Source: an uncultured Alistipes sp. (GTDB lineage Bacteria; Bacteroidota; Bacteroidia; Bacteroidales; Rikenellaceae). Taken from it: 64,000 nucleotides of DNA. How positions within the stretch are numbered: the first letter of the stretch is position 1; each line of letters opens with the position of its first letter. Location of the stretch: contig CASDSD010000050.1 of assembly GCA_949283205.1 (NCBI GenBank), positions 59,840 to 123,839 of the forward strand. The letters are read 5' to 3'. Below the pieces are notes generated by a model that was not told the DNA's origin, did not search any database, and was given only the letters and a program-made list of their open reading frames with translations. Both the position numbers and the translations under genes were made by a program. Shown piece by piece: positions 26,352-35,957 of the stretch.

Positions 26352-29207
26352 ATGCAATCCTCTTTCCTTGCCGAAACGGCCAAATGCCTGTATGACAGAT
26401 ACGGTCGCGACATCTCGTCGCTGACGATCGTCTTGCCGTCGGTGCGTGCGCGGCTCTTCTTTACCGAGGAGCTGTCGCGTCTTGCCGACCGTCCCTTATG
26501 GAGTCCCCGTTATCTCTCCATGGACGACATCATGCGCGAGGCGTCATCCTTTGCCGTGGGCGAAAAGGTGCGCATGATCACCGAACTATACAAGGTTTAT
26601 TCGCAGTATCATGACGAGCCGTTCGACAAATTCTACTTCTGGGGCGAGATGCTGCTGAACGATTTCGACCTTGTGGACAAATATATGATCGACGCGGACA
26701 TGCTCTTCCGCAACATCTACGACCTGAAGGTGCTGGAGGCCGACCTGTCGTACCTGACGCCCGAGATGCGGCGTGTGATAAGTACATTCTGGAGCCATTT
26801 CAAGGATGAAGCGTCGCTTTCGGAGGAGAAGCGCAAGTTCCTGTCCGTCTGGAAGACGCTCGCTGCGGTATATCACGGCGTGCGGGAGCGGCTGGCGGCG
26901 TCGGGACAGGTCTATCCGGGGATGATGTACCGTTCGGCTGCGGAGAACGTCGAGAAGGGGTCGGACTGTGTGGATCTGACGCGGCGGTATGTCTTTGTGG
27001 GCTTCAATGCCCTGTCGGTAAGCGAAAAACGGGTGCTGAAACACATCGCGGCGAATGCCGCTGCGTGCGAATTCTGCTGGGACTACGATTCATATTATGT
27101 GGACAATGCTGACCAGGAGGCCGGACGATTTCTGCGCGAGGATATCTCGCTGTTTCACCCGACGTATGATATAACGAATGATAATTTTCTTAAAATCAAC
27201 AAGAAAATATCGGCCATATCAACCGTGTCGAATGTCATCCAATGCAAGTACGTGGCGTCCATATTGAGGGAGATATCGCCGTCGATGGAATTCGACCGGC
27301 AGACGGCTATCGTCTTGACGGACGAATCCCTGCTCATGCCGCTGCTGCATTCGTTGCCGCCCGAGTTGAAGGACAACGTAAACGTCACGATGGGCTATCC
27401 GCTGCGGCAGACCACGGCCTATGCCTTTGTGGAGCGTCTGCTGGAGCTGCAGCGCAACCGCCGCCACGGCAAGGGAGGCGAGACATTCTATCACGCGGAT
27501 GTGATCGGCATATTGTCACACCCATATATCGAGGAGATTGACGGCGCGAGTGCCGCCCGTTTGCGTGAGACGATCGTCGGCGGGCGTTACATCCGCGTCG
27601 AGGAGGGCCTTTTTGTCGGCGATCCGTTTCTGGAACGCATATTCACGGCGGCGAACGATTGGCGTTCGTTGGCCGAATATCTTACGGATGCGCTGCGCGC
27701 CGTGTCGGAACGTTTCGCCGAGAGTGAGGAGCGGTCGTTGCGTCTGGCATACATGTCGATCATGGCCGACAACCTGTCGCAGGTGAATAACTCATTGAAG
27801 GATTGTGATGTGGATATAACCACATCAATCTATTCTTCACTTGTGAAACGACATCTTCAGACCGTGCGGATACCCTTCAGCGGCGAGCCTCTGAAGGGGC
27901 TTCAGGTGATGGGTATTCTCGAGACGCGCAACCTTGACTTCAGGAATGTCATAATACTGTCGATGAACGACGACAACTTCCCGGGCGACATGAGCGGCGC
28001 CTCGTCGTTCATCCCCTACAACCTGCGTGCGGCATACGGTCTGCCCACGCCCGAGCATCACGAGGGCGTCTATGCATACTATTTCTACCGTCTCGTGCAG
28101 CGTGCCGGGCGTGTCGACATGCTCTATTGTTCGCACGCCGACGAGAAGACCACGGGCGAGTGCAGCCGTTACATATACCAGCTGATGTACGAATCGCCCT
28201 ACAGGATCGAGCGGGTGAATGTGGGTGTGGATATCAACGTAGACAGTCCCGAGCCGATCTCCGTAGCCAAGCGCGGCCGGACGCTCGAGGTGCTGGACGC
28301 CTTCCTCGATCCCGATTCGGGACGCGTACTCTCACCGACGGCGCTGTCGCGTTACGTGGCTTGCCCGCTGCAATTCTACTTTGCGTCGGTGGCGGGCATC
28401 GACGAGCGCGAGGAGCTCTCCGAGGGGGTCGACAACCCGATGTTCGGTACCATCGTACACGCTGCGATGCAGAAACTGTACGGGAAGTTGGAAGGTGCGG
28501 TGCATCCCGCCGCCCTGCTTGAGGCCATTGTCCGCAGCGGGGCCGTGGAGCGTGCGGTCGAGGAGTCGATCAACGAGAATTACCTCAGGACTACGGATGC
28601 AGACAAGTCGGATTACGGGGGCGATCTGATTCTGGTACACGATATTGCCACCAAGTATATCAAGCAGGGCATCATCCCCTACGATATGGCTCACGACGCT
28701 TTTGCGGTGATGAAGGTCGAGGAGAAGATCATGACGCGCTTCGACCTCGGGGACGGCCGCAGCGTCTCGATCGGAGGTCGTGCCGACCGCATTGATTCGC
28801 TCGATGACGGTTCGCTGCGCGTGGTCGACTACAAGACGGGGGCGAAGCATAACGATATGGACTCTCTGGAGATGCTTTTCGAGGGAAAGGACCGTACGAA
28901 AGTGGGTAACATACTGCAGACGCTCATATACTCGATGGTCATATCGCGCATATACGGACGGAATGTCCGTCCGGCGTTGTATTTCGTGCGGTGCATGAAC
29001 GACAGGGATTTCTCGCCGGGTATTATCGACAAGAGCGCCGGAGGCGCGGAGATCGACTATGCGACCTATGCCGGGGAGTTCGAGGCGGCGCTGCGGGGCA
29101 AGCTCTCGGAGCTGTTCGACGCGGCCGTGCCGTTTGCGCAGTGCGATGCCGCGGAGGCGGACAAGACCTGCCTCTACTGCCAATATAAATCGATCTGTAA
29201 ACGATGA
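26352..29207 (+). CDS. AddB-like PD-(D/E)XK nuclease (helicase-nuclease subunit)
   Basis: 951 residues. The N-terminal part resembles an inactivated superfamily I helicase (no Walker A seen). The C-terminal ~250 residues are a RecB-type nuclease: VACPLQFYF, GTIVHAAMQKLY, GGRADRID and the catalytic LRVVDYKTGA. Cysteines in ACPLQFYF and in TCLYCQYKSIC (C-x2-C-x5-C) have the spacing of the 4Fe-4S cluster seen in AddB. With the next gene it should form an AddAB-type machine that resects double-strand DNA ends for RecA. The two genes are only 4 bp apart. Confidence 0.85.
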   Translation: MQSSFLAETAKCLYDRYGRDISSLTIVLPSVRARLFFTEELSRLADRPLWSPRYLSMDDIMREASSFAVGEKVRMITELYKVYSQYHDEPFDKFYFWGEMLLNDFDLVDKYMIDADMLFRNIYDLKVLEADLSYLTPEMRRVISTFWSHFKDEASLSEEKRKFLSVWKTLAAVYHGVRERLAASGQVYPGMMYRSAAENVEKGSDCVDLTRRYVFVGFNALSVSEKRVLKHIAANAAACEFCWDYDSYYVDNADQEAGRFLREDISLFHPTYDITNDNFLKINKKISAISTVSNVIQCKYVASILREISPSMEFDRQTAIVLTDESLLMPLLHSLPPELKDNVNVTMGYPLRQTTAYAFVERLLELQRNRRHGKGGETFYHADVIGILSHPYIEEIDGASAARLRETIVGGRYIRVEEGLFVGDPFLERIFTAANDWRSLAEYLTDALRAVSERFAESEERSLRLAYMSIMADNLSQVNNSLKDCDVDITTSIYSSLVKRHLQTVRIPFSGEPLKGLQVMGILETRNLDFRNVIILSMNDDNFPGDMSGASSFIPYNLRAAYGLPTPEHHEGVYAYYFYRLVQRAGRVDMLYCSHADEKTTGECSRYIYQLMYESPYRIERVNVGVDINVDSPEPISVAKRGRTLEVLDAFLDPDSGRVLSPTALSRYVACPLQFYFASVAGIDEREELSEGVDNPMFGTIVHAAMQKLYGKLEGAVHPAALLEAIVRSGAVERAVEESINENYLRTTDADKSDYGGDLILVHDIATKYIKQGIIPYDMAHDAFAVMKVEEKIMTRFDLGDGRSVSIGGRADRIDSLDDGSLRVVDYKTGAKHNDMDSLEMLFEGKDRTKVGNILQTLIYSMVISRIYGRNVRPALYFVRCMNDRDFSPGIIDKSAGGAEIDYATYAGEFEAALRGKLSELFDAAVPFAQCDAAEADKTCLYCQYKSICKR

Positions 29208-29211
29208 TGCC

Positions 29212-32200
29212 ATGAGAGCCAGGATATTGAGTGCAAGCGCCGGTTCGGGCAAGACATACCAGCTGGCATACAAATATGTCTACGATACGATCCGTAACTA
29301 TGACGAGAAGCCCTATCTCTATCGGGCCATCCTTGCCGTAACCTTCACCAACAAGGCTACGGAGGAGATGAAGCGGCGCATCCTGCACGAGATAGACATC
29401 CTCGCCTCGCACCCCGACAGGAGCGGATACATGCCGATGCTGCTGAAGGACCCGGCATTGAACGAGACGCTGGTGGTGAACCGCGCCCGCGCCGTGCGGG
29501 CGAAGATCCTGCACGACTACTCTCATTTCACGGTGCTGACCATCGACAAGTTTTTCCAGCGCATACTGCGCGGCTTCATCAAGGAGCTGGGGATCGACCT
29601 GAACTATAATATCGAGATCGAGACCGCATCGCTGCTGGCCAAGAGCGCCGATTCGCTTATCGACGACATTTCGCGCGACGATACGCTCAAGAGTTGGATC
29701 ACGGGCTATGCCCAGGAGAATATCGACGGCAGCCGCAAATGGGATATACGCGATGAAATCATAGGCCTCGGGGCGGAGATCTTCGACGAGAGCGCCAAGC
29801 GGGCCATCATGAATGCCATGTCGAAGCAGGAGCTTACGGATCTGTTGCGTGAGGCCGGGGAGCGCCTGGAGGCTGTGGACGGCGAGGCGCGCCGTCTGGC
29901 GGAGGAGGCCGTGCGGCAGTTGGAAGAGGCGGGGGTTGAGAGTATCGATCTGTCGGGCAATGTGGCCGGTGTGGTCGATTTCCTGCGCTCGGCGGCTGCG
30001 GGGACATTCTATGTGCCGAAGAAGGGTGTGCGCGGCAAGATAGTGTCGCCCGAAGAGTGGAAGAGGCGCGATGCGGCGGCGGAGATCGTACATGGCGCGG
30101 CAAGCCGCATCCTGGGCATATGCGAAAGGAGCATGCGCCTGCGCGAGACATTGTCGCTGATGCGCAAGACCTATCGCAGCTATGCCCTGTTGGGGGACAT
30201 CTATGCCAAGATCGGTGAGCAGTGCCGCGAACAGGGGCTGATGTTGCTTTCGGAGACCAAATATATCCTTTCGCGTTTTATTGCCGACAACGACGCCCCG
30301 TTCATCTATGAGAAGACCGGCAACCGTTACGAGCGGTTCATGATAGACGAGTTCCAGGACACCTCCTACATGGAGTGGTGCAATTTCCTGCCGCTGCTGC
30401 GCAACGCCATGTCGCAGTCGGAGGATACGTCGGTATTGATCGTGGGAGACGTCAAGCAGTCGATCTACCGCTGGCGTGGCGGCGACTGGCGTATCCTGCA
30501 GCAGGAGGCGGCACGGCAGCTGGGTGCCGGGGATACGGAGACCTGCGTGCTGGCGGACAACTACCGCAGTCTGCCGCGGATCGTCGAGTTCAACAACATG
30601 GTTACAGAACGTGTCGTGCAGGCCGACAATGCATCGCTCAACACCCTGCTGCGCGGGGCGGCCGAAGACGGGATGTTGAGTACGGCGGCGCGCGACGAGC
30701 TGGTCGATACGCTGCATCGCGCCTATGAGGGCCATGCGCAGACGCCGCGCCTGCGCGGTCGCAACGAAGGGTATGTGCGTGTCGAACTCTTCGACGAGGA
30801 GCCTCCGTTGGTGGAGTGCATCGAGTCGATCGTAAGCCGCGGGTATTCCTACGGGGACATAATGATCCTGTACCGAAGCAACATCGACGGCGCCCGTGCG
30901 GCGCGGATATTGCTCGAATACAAGCGGCGCAACAACCGTTTCAATATCATGACGCAGGATGCCCTGGTGGTGGGAAGCGCCGCCGTGAGCAGTTTCGTGA
31001 TAGCCGTCATGCGGCTGTCGCAGGATGCCGATGACGCCATAAGCCGCGTTGCGGTGAATGCATATCTGGGGCGTGATTATGATGCGGAGCTGACGCCGCG
31101 TGACGTCTCGACCCTGGCCCGTATCGGCCAGCTTACGCCCGAGGAGGCGTTCGAGAGGATCGTGATGGAGTACGGGCTCGATGCACGTACCGGCGAGACG
31201 GCATATCTGCAGGCCCTGCACGAGCAGGTGGTGGCGTTCTGCGCCTCGAAGGTGTCGGACATACAGCTCTTCCTGAAGATGTGGGACGAACGCGGCGCAG
31301 GGCGAGCCCTGAGCGCCGAGAAGGGTGACAACACGATAGAGCTCACTACGATACACAAGGCGAAGGGACTGGAAAAAAAGGTGGTGATACTCCCCTACTG
31401 CAAATGGTCTCTCGATCCGACGAGCGGCAGCCGCAATATCGTATGGGCGGAGCCGTACGACGGCGACATGTCGGATGTGGGGCGTTTCCCGATACCTTAC
31501 GTCAAGAACATGGTCGGGACGGCCTTCAGCGATGAATACTACAGAGAGAAGGTATATTCCCATGTCGATGCGATCAATATGTTGTACGTGGCGCTCACGC
31601 GTGCCAGGGAGGCGCTGTATGCCTTTGTGCCCAGGGCGGCCAGAAACAGCACGATCGGGCCTCTGCTGTGGGGGGCCGTGGGGGCGGAGAAGGATGCGCA
31701 GTTCGTGGAGTACGGCACGCCGTCGGGCCCGGAGGAGGAGCGGCAGGCGGATGATGCGGCCGTGCGTAACGTCATCCTGCGCGGATACCCGACATCGGAC
31801 GTGACGATGGCGTTGCGCCTGCCTTCGCAGCGATACTTCGAGGATGAACGCGATGGCGGCCGCGTAATGACGCCGCGCAGCGTGGGAATACTCATGCACG
31901 AGGTGCTGGGGGGCGCGGCATGTGCGGCCGATGCCGAGCGCCGGCTGGACGAGATGCGCCGGTCGGGATTGCTGGGCGATGAACAGGCGCAGGAGCTGTC
32001 GGCGGCGTTGAAACGAGAATTCAGCCGTCCGAAGGTGGCCGAGTGGTTTTCAGGAGAGTGGGATGAGGTGCGCAACGAGTGTGACATCATAAGCGGTGCA
32101 ACCGCAGGCACGCGGCGTCCGGACCGCGTGATGATATGCGGCGACCGCGCCGTGGTGGTCGATTACAAGTTCGGTGCCGACCGCAGCGGCAGACACGTGC

Positions 32201-32307
32201 GGCAGGTGGCCGAGTATATGCGCCTGATCGGGGATATGGGATACGGCCGTGTGGAGGGATACGTATGGTATATCTCCCTGGGCGAGATCGCCGAGGTCGT
32301 ACTGTAG
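29212..32307 (+). CDS. AddA-like UvrD-type helicase-nuclease
   Basis: 1031 residues from the ATG at 29212; the frame extends further upstream but into the addB-like gene. Helicase motifs in order: Walker A SASAGSGKT (7-15), AVTFTNKATEEMK, Walker B MIDEFQDTSY, VGDVKQSIYRWRGGD, LTTIHKAKGLEKKVV and YVALTRARE. The C-terminus has a RecB-family nuclease core (RVMICGDRAVVVDYKFGA). It is the ATP-driven motor and one of the two nucleases of an AddAB-type complex. It is somewhat shorter than B. subtilis AddA, in keeping with Bacteroidetes versions. Confidence 0.9.
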   Translation: MRARILSASAGSGKTYQLAYKYVYDTIRNYDEKPYLYRAILAVTFTNKATEEMKRRILHEIDILASHPDRSGYMPMLLKDPALNETLVVNRARAVRAKILHDYSHFTVLTIDKFFQRILRGFIKELGIDLNYNIEIETASLLAKSADSLIDDISRDDTLKSWITGYAQENIDGSRKWDIRDEIIGLGAEIFDESAKRAIMNAMSKQELTDLLREAGERLEAVDGEARRLAEEAVRQLEEAGVESIDLSGNVAGVVDFLRSAAAGTFYVPKKGVRGKIVSPEEWKRRDAAAEIVHGAASRILGICERSMRLRETLSLMRKTYRSYALLGDIYAKIGEQCREQGLMLLSETKYILSRFIADNDAPFIYEKTGNRYERFMIDEFQDTSYMEWCNFLPLLRNAMSQSEDTSVLIVGDVKQSIYRWRGGDWRILQQEAARQLGAGDTETCVLADNYRSLPRIVEFNNMVTERVVQADNASLNTLLRGAAEDGMLSTAARDELVDTLHRAYEGHAQTPRLRGRNEGYVRVELFDEEPPLVECIESIVSRGYSYGDIMILYRSNIDGARAARILLEYKRRNNRFNIMTQDALVVGSAAVSSFVIAVMRLSQDADDAISRVAVNAYLGRDYDAELTPRDVSTLARIGQLTPEEAFERIVMEYGLDARTGETAYLQALHEQVVAFCASKVSDIQLFLKMWDERGAGRALSAEKGDNTIELTTIHKAKGLEKKVVILPYCKWSLDPTSGSRNIVWAEPYDGDMSDVGRFPIPYVKNMVGTAFSDEYYREKVYSHVDAINMLYVALTRAREALYAFVPRAARNSTIGPLLWGAVGAEKDAQFVEYGTPSGPEEERQADDAAVRNVILRGYPTSDVTMALRLPSQRYFEDERDGGRVMTPRSVGILMHEVLGGAACAADAERRLDEMRRSGLLGDEQAQELSAALKREFSRPKVAEWFSGEWDEVRNECDIISGATAGTRRPDRVMICGDRAVVVDYKFGADRSGRHVRQVAEYMRLIGDMGYGRVEGYVWYISLGEIAEVVL

Positions 32308-32373
32308 GACCTTTCGGCGCGGATGGCCGGAAGCGGCAGCGGTAGCGTACGGACACGAAAACCTCGTTAGCGA

Positions 32374-32405
32374 TTTGTATCTGCCCCCGCGTTTTCATAT
32401 CTTTG
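32374..32405 (+). promoter_or_regulatory. Consensus promoter of the ABC/HprK-like/SipW-like operon
   Basis: TTTG (32374-32377), exactly 20 bp, TATCTTTG (32398-32405). The ATG at 32415 is 9 bases after the -7 box, so the leader is only a few bases long. Confidence 0.8.
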
Positions 32406-32414
32406 TCTCTTGTT

Positions 32415-34103
32415 ATGTTCAGACAGATAGCCGACATAATCCCCTCTTCGTTCCGCCGTCGCAGTGTGGCGGCCGCAGCCAGCATATTGCTGCGTGCCGT
32501 CCTCAACTTCTTCGGCATAGCGTTGCTTGTGCCGCTGCTGATGGTCATTCTCGACGGAGGGGCGATACACTCGCACCGTATCCTGCAACGTCTTTACGAC
32601 ACCTTCGGTTTTTCCGATGACAACCGTTTCGTCATTGCTGTGGCGGCGGGTGTCGTGGCGGCCATCGTGGTCAAGGGGGTGGCGGATATGTGGCTCTACC
32701 GCAGCGAACGCGACTACATATTCGGACTCTACCGAAATCTCTCGCGGCGGCTCTATATCGACTACCATCGCAGGGGACTCGAATTCGTGCTGCGCAACAA
32801 TTCGTCGGAGTTGTCGCGCAATGTCAATATCGTATGCCTGAACTTCGTCGTCGGCGTATTGCGACCCATTGCCGTCATTGCGGGCGAGGCGTTGCTCTTC
32901 CTGCTGATACTCGTTGTGCTGGTCCTGTTCGAGCCGGTTGTCGCCTTGGCTCTGGTCATTGTCATGGTGCCTGCCGTGTGGCTGTATTACCGTATCATAC
33001 GCCGGCGTATGGAGATATACGGAAAGCAGGAGAACGAGGCGCAGCGGGCGAAGTTCCGCAATGTGGCGGAGAGTTTCCGGGGTTATGCCGACGTGGAGAT
33101 AAGCAATGCCTTCCCGCGCATGCTGTCGGCCTTCGACGAGGCGACCGAGCGCGTCATCACCATGCGCAAACGGGATGCGTCGCTGGCACTGCTGCCGCAG
33201 ATATTCACCGAGACGGCCATTGCCGCAGGTATGGCCGTGATGGTGGTGGCGAGTCTGTATGTCGCGGGCGGAAGCATCCGGATGCTGTTCGGACTCTTTG
33301 CCGTGGCGGCCGTGAGGCTCATGCCGTCGGTGCGAAATATCCTGTCGGCATATACGGCGTTGCGGTACAACCGTTACACGCTCGACATCCTCGCCCGTGT
33401 CGGCGACGAGGAGCGCGTCGAGAGTGACGGCAGGCGTCTGCATATGCATTCGTCGCTGGAGCTTCGCGATATAACCTTCGGCTATGACGAGGGCGCGAAG
33501 GAGTGCGTCATATGCGATTTTTCTCTGACGGTGCGGCGCGGTGAACGTATCGGCATACGCGGGCCTTCGGGAGCGGGCAAGAGCACGCTCATGAATATCA
33601 TGCTTGGGCTCTATCTGCCGCAGCGCGGCGAGGTGCTGGTGGACGGCGTGCGGCTCGATGCGGCGAACCGCCGCATGTGGCAGAACGCCGTAGGTTATGT
33701 ACCGCAGAGCGTGTTCATCCTCGACACGACGCTGGCCGAAAATGTGGCGTTGGGTGACGAGACGGAACATATCGATCGCGGGCGCGTGATGCGGGCGTTG
33801 GAGATGGCCAGCCTGGGCGGTTTCGTGGCGACGCTGCCCGAGGGTATAGATACGATGATCGGCGAGGCCGGCAGCCGTGTCTCGGGCGGCGAGCGTCAGC
33901 GTATAGGCATAGCCCGTGCGCTCTATCGCAATCCCGACGTGCTGTTCCTCGATGAGGCCACCTCGGCGCTCGACCGCGATACCGAACGCAGCGTGAATGA
34001 CTCGATAGCGCGGCTTTCGGCCGATAACAGCGAACTGACGATTGTCGTGATAGCCCATCGTGAATCGTCGTTGGGATATTGCGACCGCATAATTGATATT
34101 TAG
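32415..34103 (+). CDS. ABC exporter, fused membrane and ATPase domains
   Basis: 562 residues from the ATG at 32415 (an upstream TTG lies in the promoter). Six hydrophobic segments fall in the first ~320 residues. The ATPase domain has Walker A GPSGAGKS (383-390), Q-loop YVPQSVF, signature VSGGERQRIGIARAL, Walker B VLFLDEATSALD and H-loop VIAHR. The arrangement fits half-size exporters of the PglK/MsbA type that work as homodimers in the inner membrane. It is co-transcribed with an HPr-kinase-like protein (3 bp) and a signal-peptidase-like protein, which suggests export of a peptide or modified product rather than lipid. Confidence 0.88.
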   Translation: MFRQIADIIPSSFRRRSVAAAASILLRAVLNFFGIALLVPLLMVILDGGAIHSHRILQRLYDTFGFSDDNRFVIAVAAGVVAAIVVKGVADMWLYRSERDYIFGLYRNLSRRLYIDYHRRGLEFVLRNNSSELSRNVNIVCLNFVVGVLRPIAVIAGEALLFLLILVVLVLFEPVVALALVIVMVPAVWLYYRIIRRRMEIYGKQENEAQRAKFRNVAESFRGYADVEISNAFPRMLSAFDEATERVITMRKRDASLALLPQIFTETAIAAGMAVMVVASLYVAGGSIRMLFGLFAVAAVRLMPSVRNILSAYTALRYNRYTLDILARVGDEERVESDGRRLHMHSSLELRDITFGYDEGAKECVICDFSLTVRRGERIGIRGPSGAGKSTLMNIMLGLYLPQRGEVLVDGVRLDAANRRMWQNAVGYVPQSVFILDTTLAENVALGDETEHIDRGRVMRALEMASLGGFVATLPEGIDTMIGEAGSRVSGGERQRIGIARALYRNPDVLFLDEATSALDRDTERSVNDSIARLSADNSELTIVVIAHRESSLGYCDRIIDI

Positions 34104-34106
34104 GAT

Positions 34107-34994
34107 ATGTGTAACGATTACATGATAGCGCGGTGCCGCATCCGTACGACAGGTCGGGATTCCAACCTGGTGGCACTGGGACTGAAGGCGTTCCGCCACT
34201 TCGAGGTGGAGAGCGATCTCTCGCTTGCCGCGGCGGTTGTCATAGAGATGAACGCCCGTCCCGAGGTGGAGGCTTCGCGCGTGACCGAGATCACCCGTTT
34301 CGAACTGGAGGGATGGGGCGGCGCCGAGTGTATCTTCGGCCGTACCGATACGGAGTATGTGTTGCGTATCGCAAGCGGCGGCGAGGGAGAGCTCCTGTTC
34401 ATATACGACCGGGCGACGGACAATGTGCAATGTGACGTTTCGCGCGATGTCCCCGACCTGTCGGCCGTGCGTTTCGGGCTGTGGTTCATGACAGCCCTGG
34501 CCACCGTCGGGCGCAATGTCACGCCGGTGCATTCGTCGGCTGTCGTCTGCAACGGCAGGGCCGTGCTGTTCCTCGGAGAATCTGGTACGGGAAAGAGTAC
34601 GCACACGCGCCTGTGGCGTGAGAATATCGCCGGTGCGGTGCTTCTGAACGACGACAGCCCCTTTATCGGATTCGTGGACGGTGTGGCCACGGCCTTCGGT
34701 GCGCCGTGGAGCGGCAAGACCCCCTGTTACAAGCAGGAGGAGTACCCTATTGCCGCCATTGTACGGTTGAGCCAGGCACCGCATAATGCTATCCGCCGCC
34801 TGCCGTCGCTGCACGCCATAGGGGCGTTGCTGCCGTCGCTGACACCTGCCTTCGGATATGACGAGGAGCTTCAGGACTTGATGTTGAAGACGCTCTCGGC
34901 GATAATATCGCAGGTGCCGGTATACCATCTCGAGTGTCTGCCCGATGCCGCGGCGGCGCGTATGTCATATGAAACCGTGTTCGGCAATGTGTGA
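34107..34994 (+). CDS. HPr kinase-like (HprK C-terminal fold) protein
   Basis: 295 residues. A P-loop GESGTGKSTHTRLW lies at 157-170, preceded by HSSAVVCNGRAVLFL, and LLNDDSPFIG and FGAPWSGKTPCYKQEEYP follow; this is the pattern of HprK-like proteins found next to peptide-modification and ABC genes. The N-terminal ~120 residues are of unknown fold. These stand-alone relatives do not phosphorylate HPr as far as is known; in some lasso-peptide clusters such kinases modify a precursor peptide. Here the substrate is unknown. It is tightly packed between the ABC exporter and an S26 peptidase. Confidence 0.78.
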   Translation: MCNDYMIARCRIRTTGRDSNLVALGLKAFRHFEVESDLSLAAAVVIEMNARPEVEASRVTEITRFELEGWGGAECIFGRTDTEYVLRIASGGEGELLFIYDRATDNVQCDVSRDVPDLSAVRFGLWFMTALATVGRNVTPVHSSAVVCNGRAVLFLGESGTGKSTHTRLWRENIAGAVLLNDDSPFIGFVDGVATAFGAPWSGKTPCYKQEEYPIAAIVRLSQAPHNAIRRLPSLHAIGALLPSLTPAFGYDEELQDLMLKTLSAIISQVPVYHLECLPDAAAARMSYETVFGNV

Positions 34995-34997
34995 GCC

Positions 34998-35459
34998 ATG
35001 AAGATGCAGCGTATAGACAACGGGATATTTTTCCGCGAGGTGGAGCGTCTGCTCGACGAGGGCGACAGCGTAACAATACGTGTGCGGGGCAACAGCATGA
35101 GACCGTTGCTGCGCGACGGGCGCGACAGGATCATACTGCGGAAGTATGCGGAGGAGGATGTGCGCGAGGGCGCCGTGATGCTGTTCCGTTACCGCGGGAT
35201 GTATTGCGTCCACCGTATTGTACGTGTGGAGGGCGGTACGATCGTGTTCGCCGGTGACGGAAACTATCGGATGGAGGAACGGGCCTCGCGCGGGGACCTT
35301 ATGGCCGTGATGAGAGCCGTCCTGCGGCCGAATGATTCGATCGTCGAGTGCGACTCCTTGCGATGGCGTGCCGCATCGGCTTTGTGGCTTGCCTTGCCGC
35401 AGATCGTAAGAAGATATGTTTTAGGCGCTTTGCGCCGATTATGTAAAGTAAAGAAATAG
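34998..35459 (+). CDS. S24/S26 signal-peptidase-like protein of the SipW/Sec11 type
   Basis: 153 residues. The catalytic serine is in VRGNSMRPLL (Ser33). The position of the usual Lys carries His in YCVHRIVRV (His72), and Asp87 lies in FAGDGN, so the triad resembles the Ser-His-Asp of SipW/Sec11 enzymes rather than Ser-Lys LepB. No N-terminal membrane helix is seen; a hydrophobic/basic C-terminal helix (~122-146) may associate with the membrane. It is 3 bp after the HprK-like gene and may trim a leader from the substrate of the adjacent exporter; that role is inferred from position. Confidence 0.76.
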   Translation: MKMQRIDNGIFFREVERLLDEGDSVTIRVRGNSMRPLLRDGRDRIILRKYAEEDVREGAVMLFRYRGMYCVHRIVRVEGGTIVFAGDGNYRMEERASRGDLMAVMRAVLRPNDSIVECDSLRWRAASALWLALPQIVRRYVLGALRRLCKVKK

Positions 35460-35465
35460 TTGTGT

Positions 35466-35945
35466 ATGGAGGATATGAGAATTGGTCACGGTTATGACGT
35501 ACACGCCCTGGCCGATGGCCTGCGGCTTGTACTCGGAGGCGTGGAGATAGAGCATACGAAGGGGTGTGTGGCGCATTCGGACGGAGATGTGGCCATACAC
35601 GCCATATGCGATGCCCTGCTCGGGGCGTTGGCTCTCGGCGACATCGGCAAACTCTTCCCCGACACGTCGGAGGAGTTCCGCGGCATAGATTCAAGGATAT
35701 TGCTGCGGCGTGTTGTCGATATCGTCTCGCAGTGCGGTTACCGTATCTCGAATGTAGACTGCACGATAGCCATGCAGCGCCCCAAACTCCGTCCCCATAT
35801 CGACGCCATGCGCGAGGCGCTGGCGGCGACGATGGGAATAGAGTGCGACCGTGTCTCGGTGAAGGCTACGACGACCGAGCATATGGGTTTCGAGGGGCGC
35901 GAAGAGGGCGTCTCGGCCCATGCCGTCGTATTGGTTGTCCGCTGA
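35466..35945 (+). CDS. ispF: 2-C-methyl-D-erythritol 2,4-cyclodiphosphate synthase
   Basis: 159 residues from the ATG at 35466; an in-frame ATG at 35475 matches the E. coli start and is equally possible. It contains the metal site GYDVHAL (DxH), the second His in CVAHSDGDVAIHAICDALLGALALGDIG, FPDTSEEF and KATTTEHMGFEGREEG near the end. It is a trimeric Zn/Mg enzyme of the MEP isoprenoid pathway. It starts 6 bp after the S26-like gene, so it may be read from the same promoter although its function is unrelated. Confidence 0.95.
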   Translation: MEDMRIGHGYDVHALADGLRLVLGGVEIEHTKGCVAHSDGDVAIHAICDALLGALALGDIGKLFPDTSEEFRGIDSRILLRRVVDIVSQCGYRISNVDCTIAMQRPKLRPHIDAMREALAATMGIECDRVSVKATTTEHMGFEGREEGVSAHAVVLVVR

Positions 35946-35957
35946 TGTGGCGGATTG

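Noticed and set aside
29023-31899. 958-residue minus-strand frame opposite the addA-like gene
   Set aside because: Shadow; the plus strand carries all helicase motifs.
32367-34928. 853-residue minus-strand frame opposite the ABC and HprK-like genes
   Set aside because: Shadow; it spans a perfect plus-strand promoter and two clear genes.
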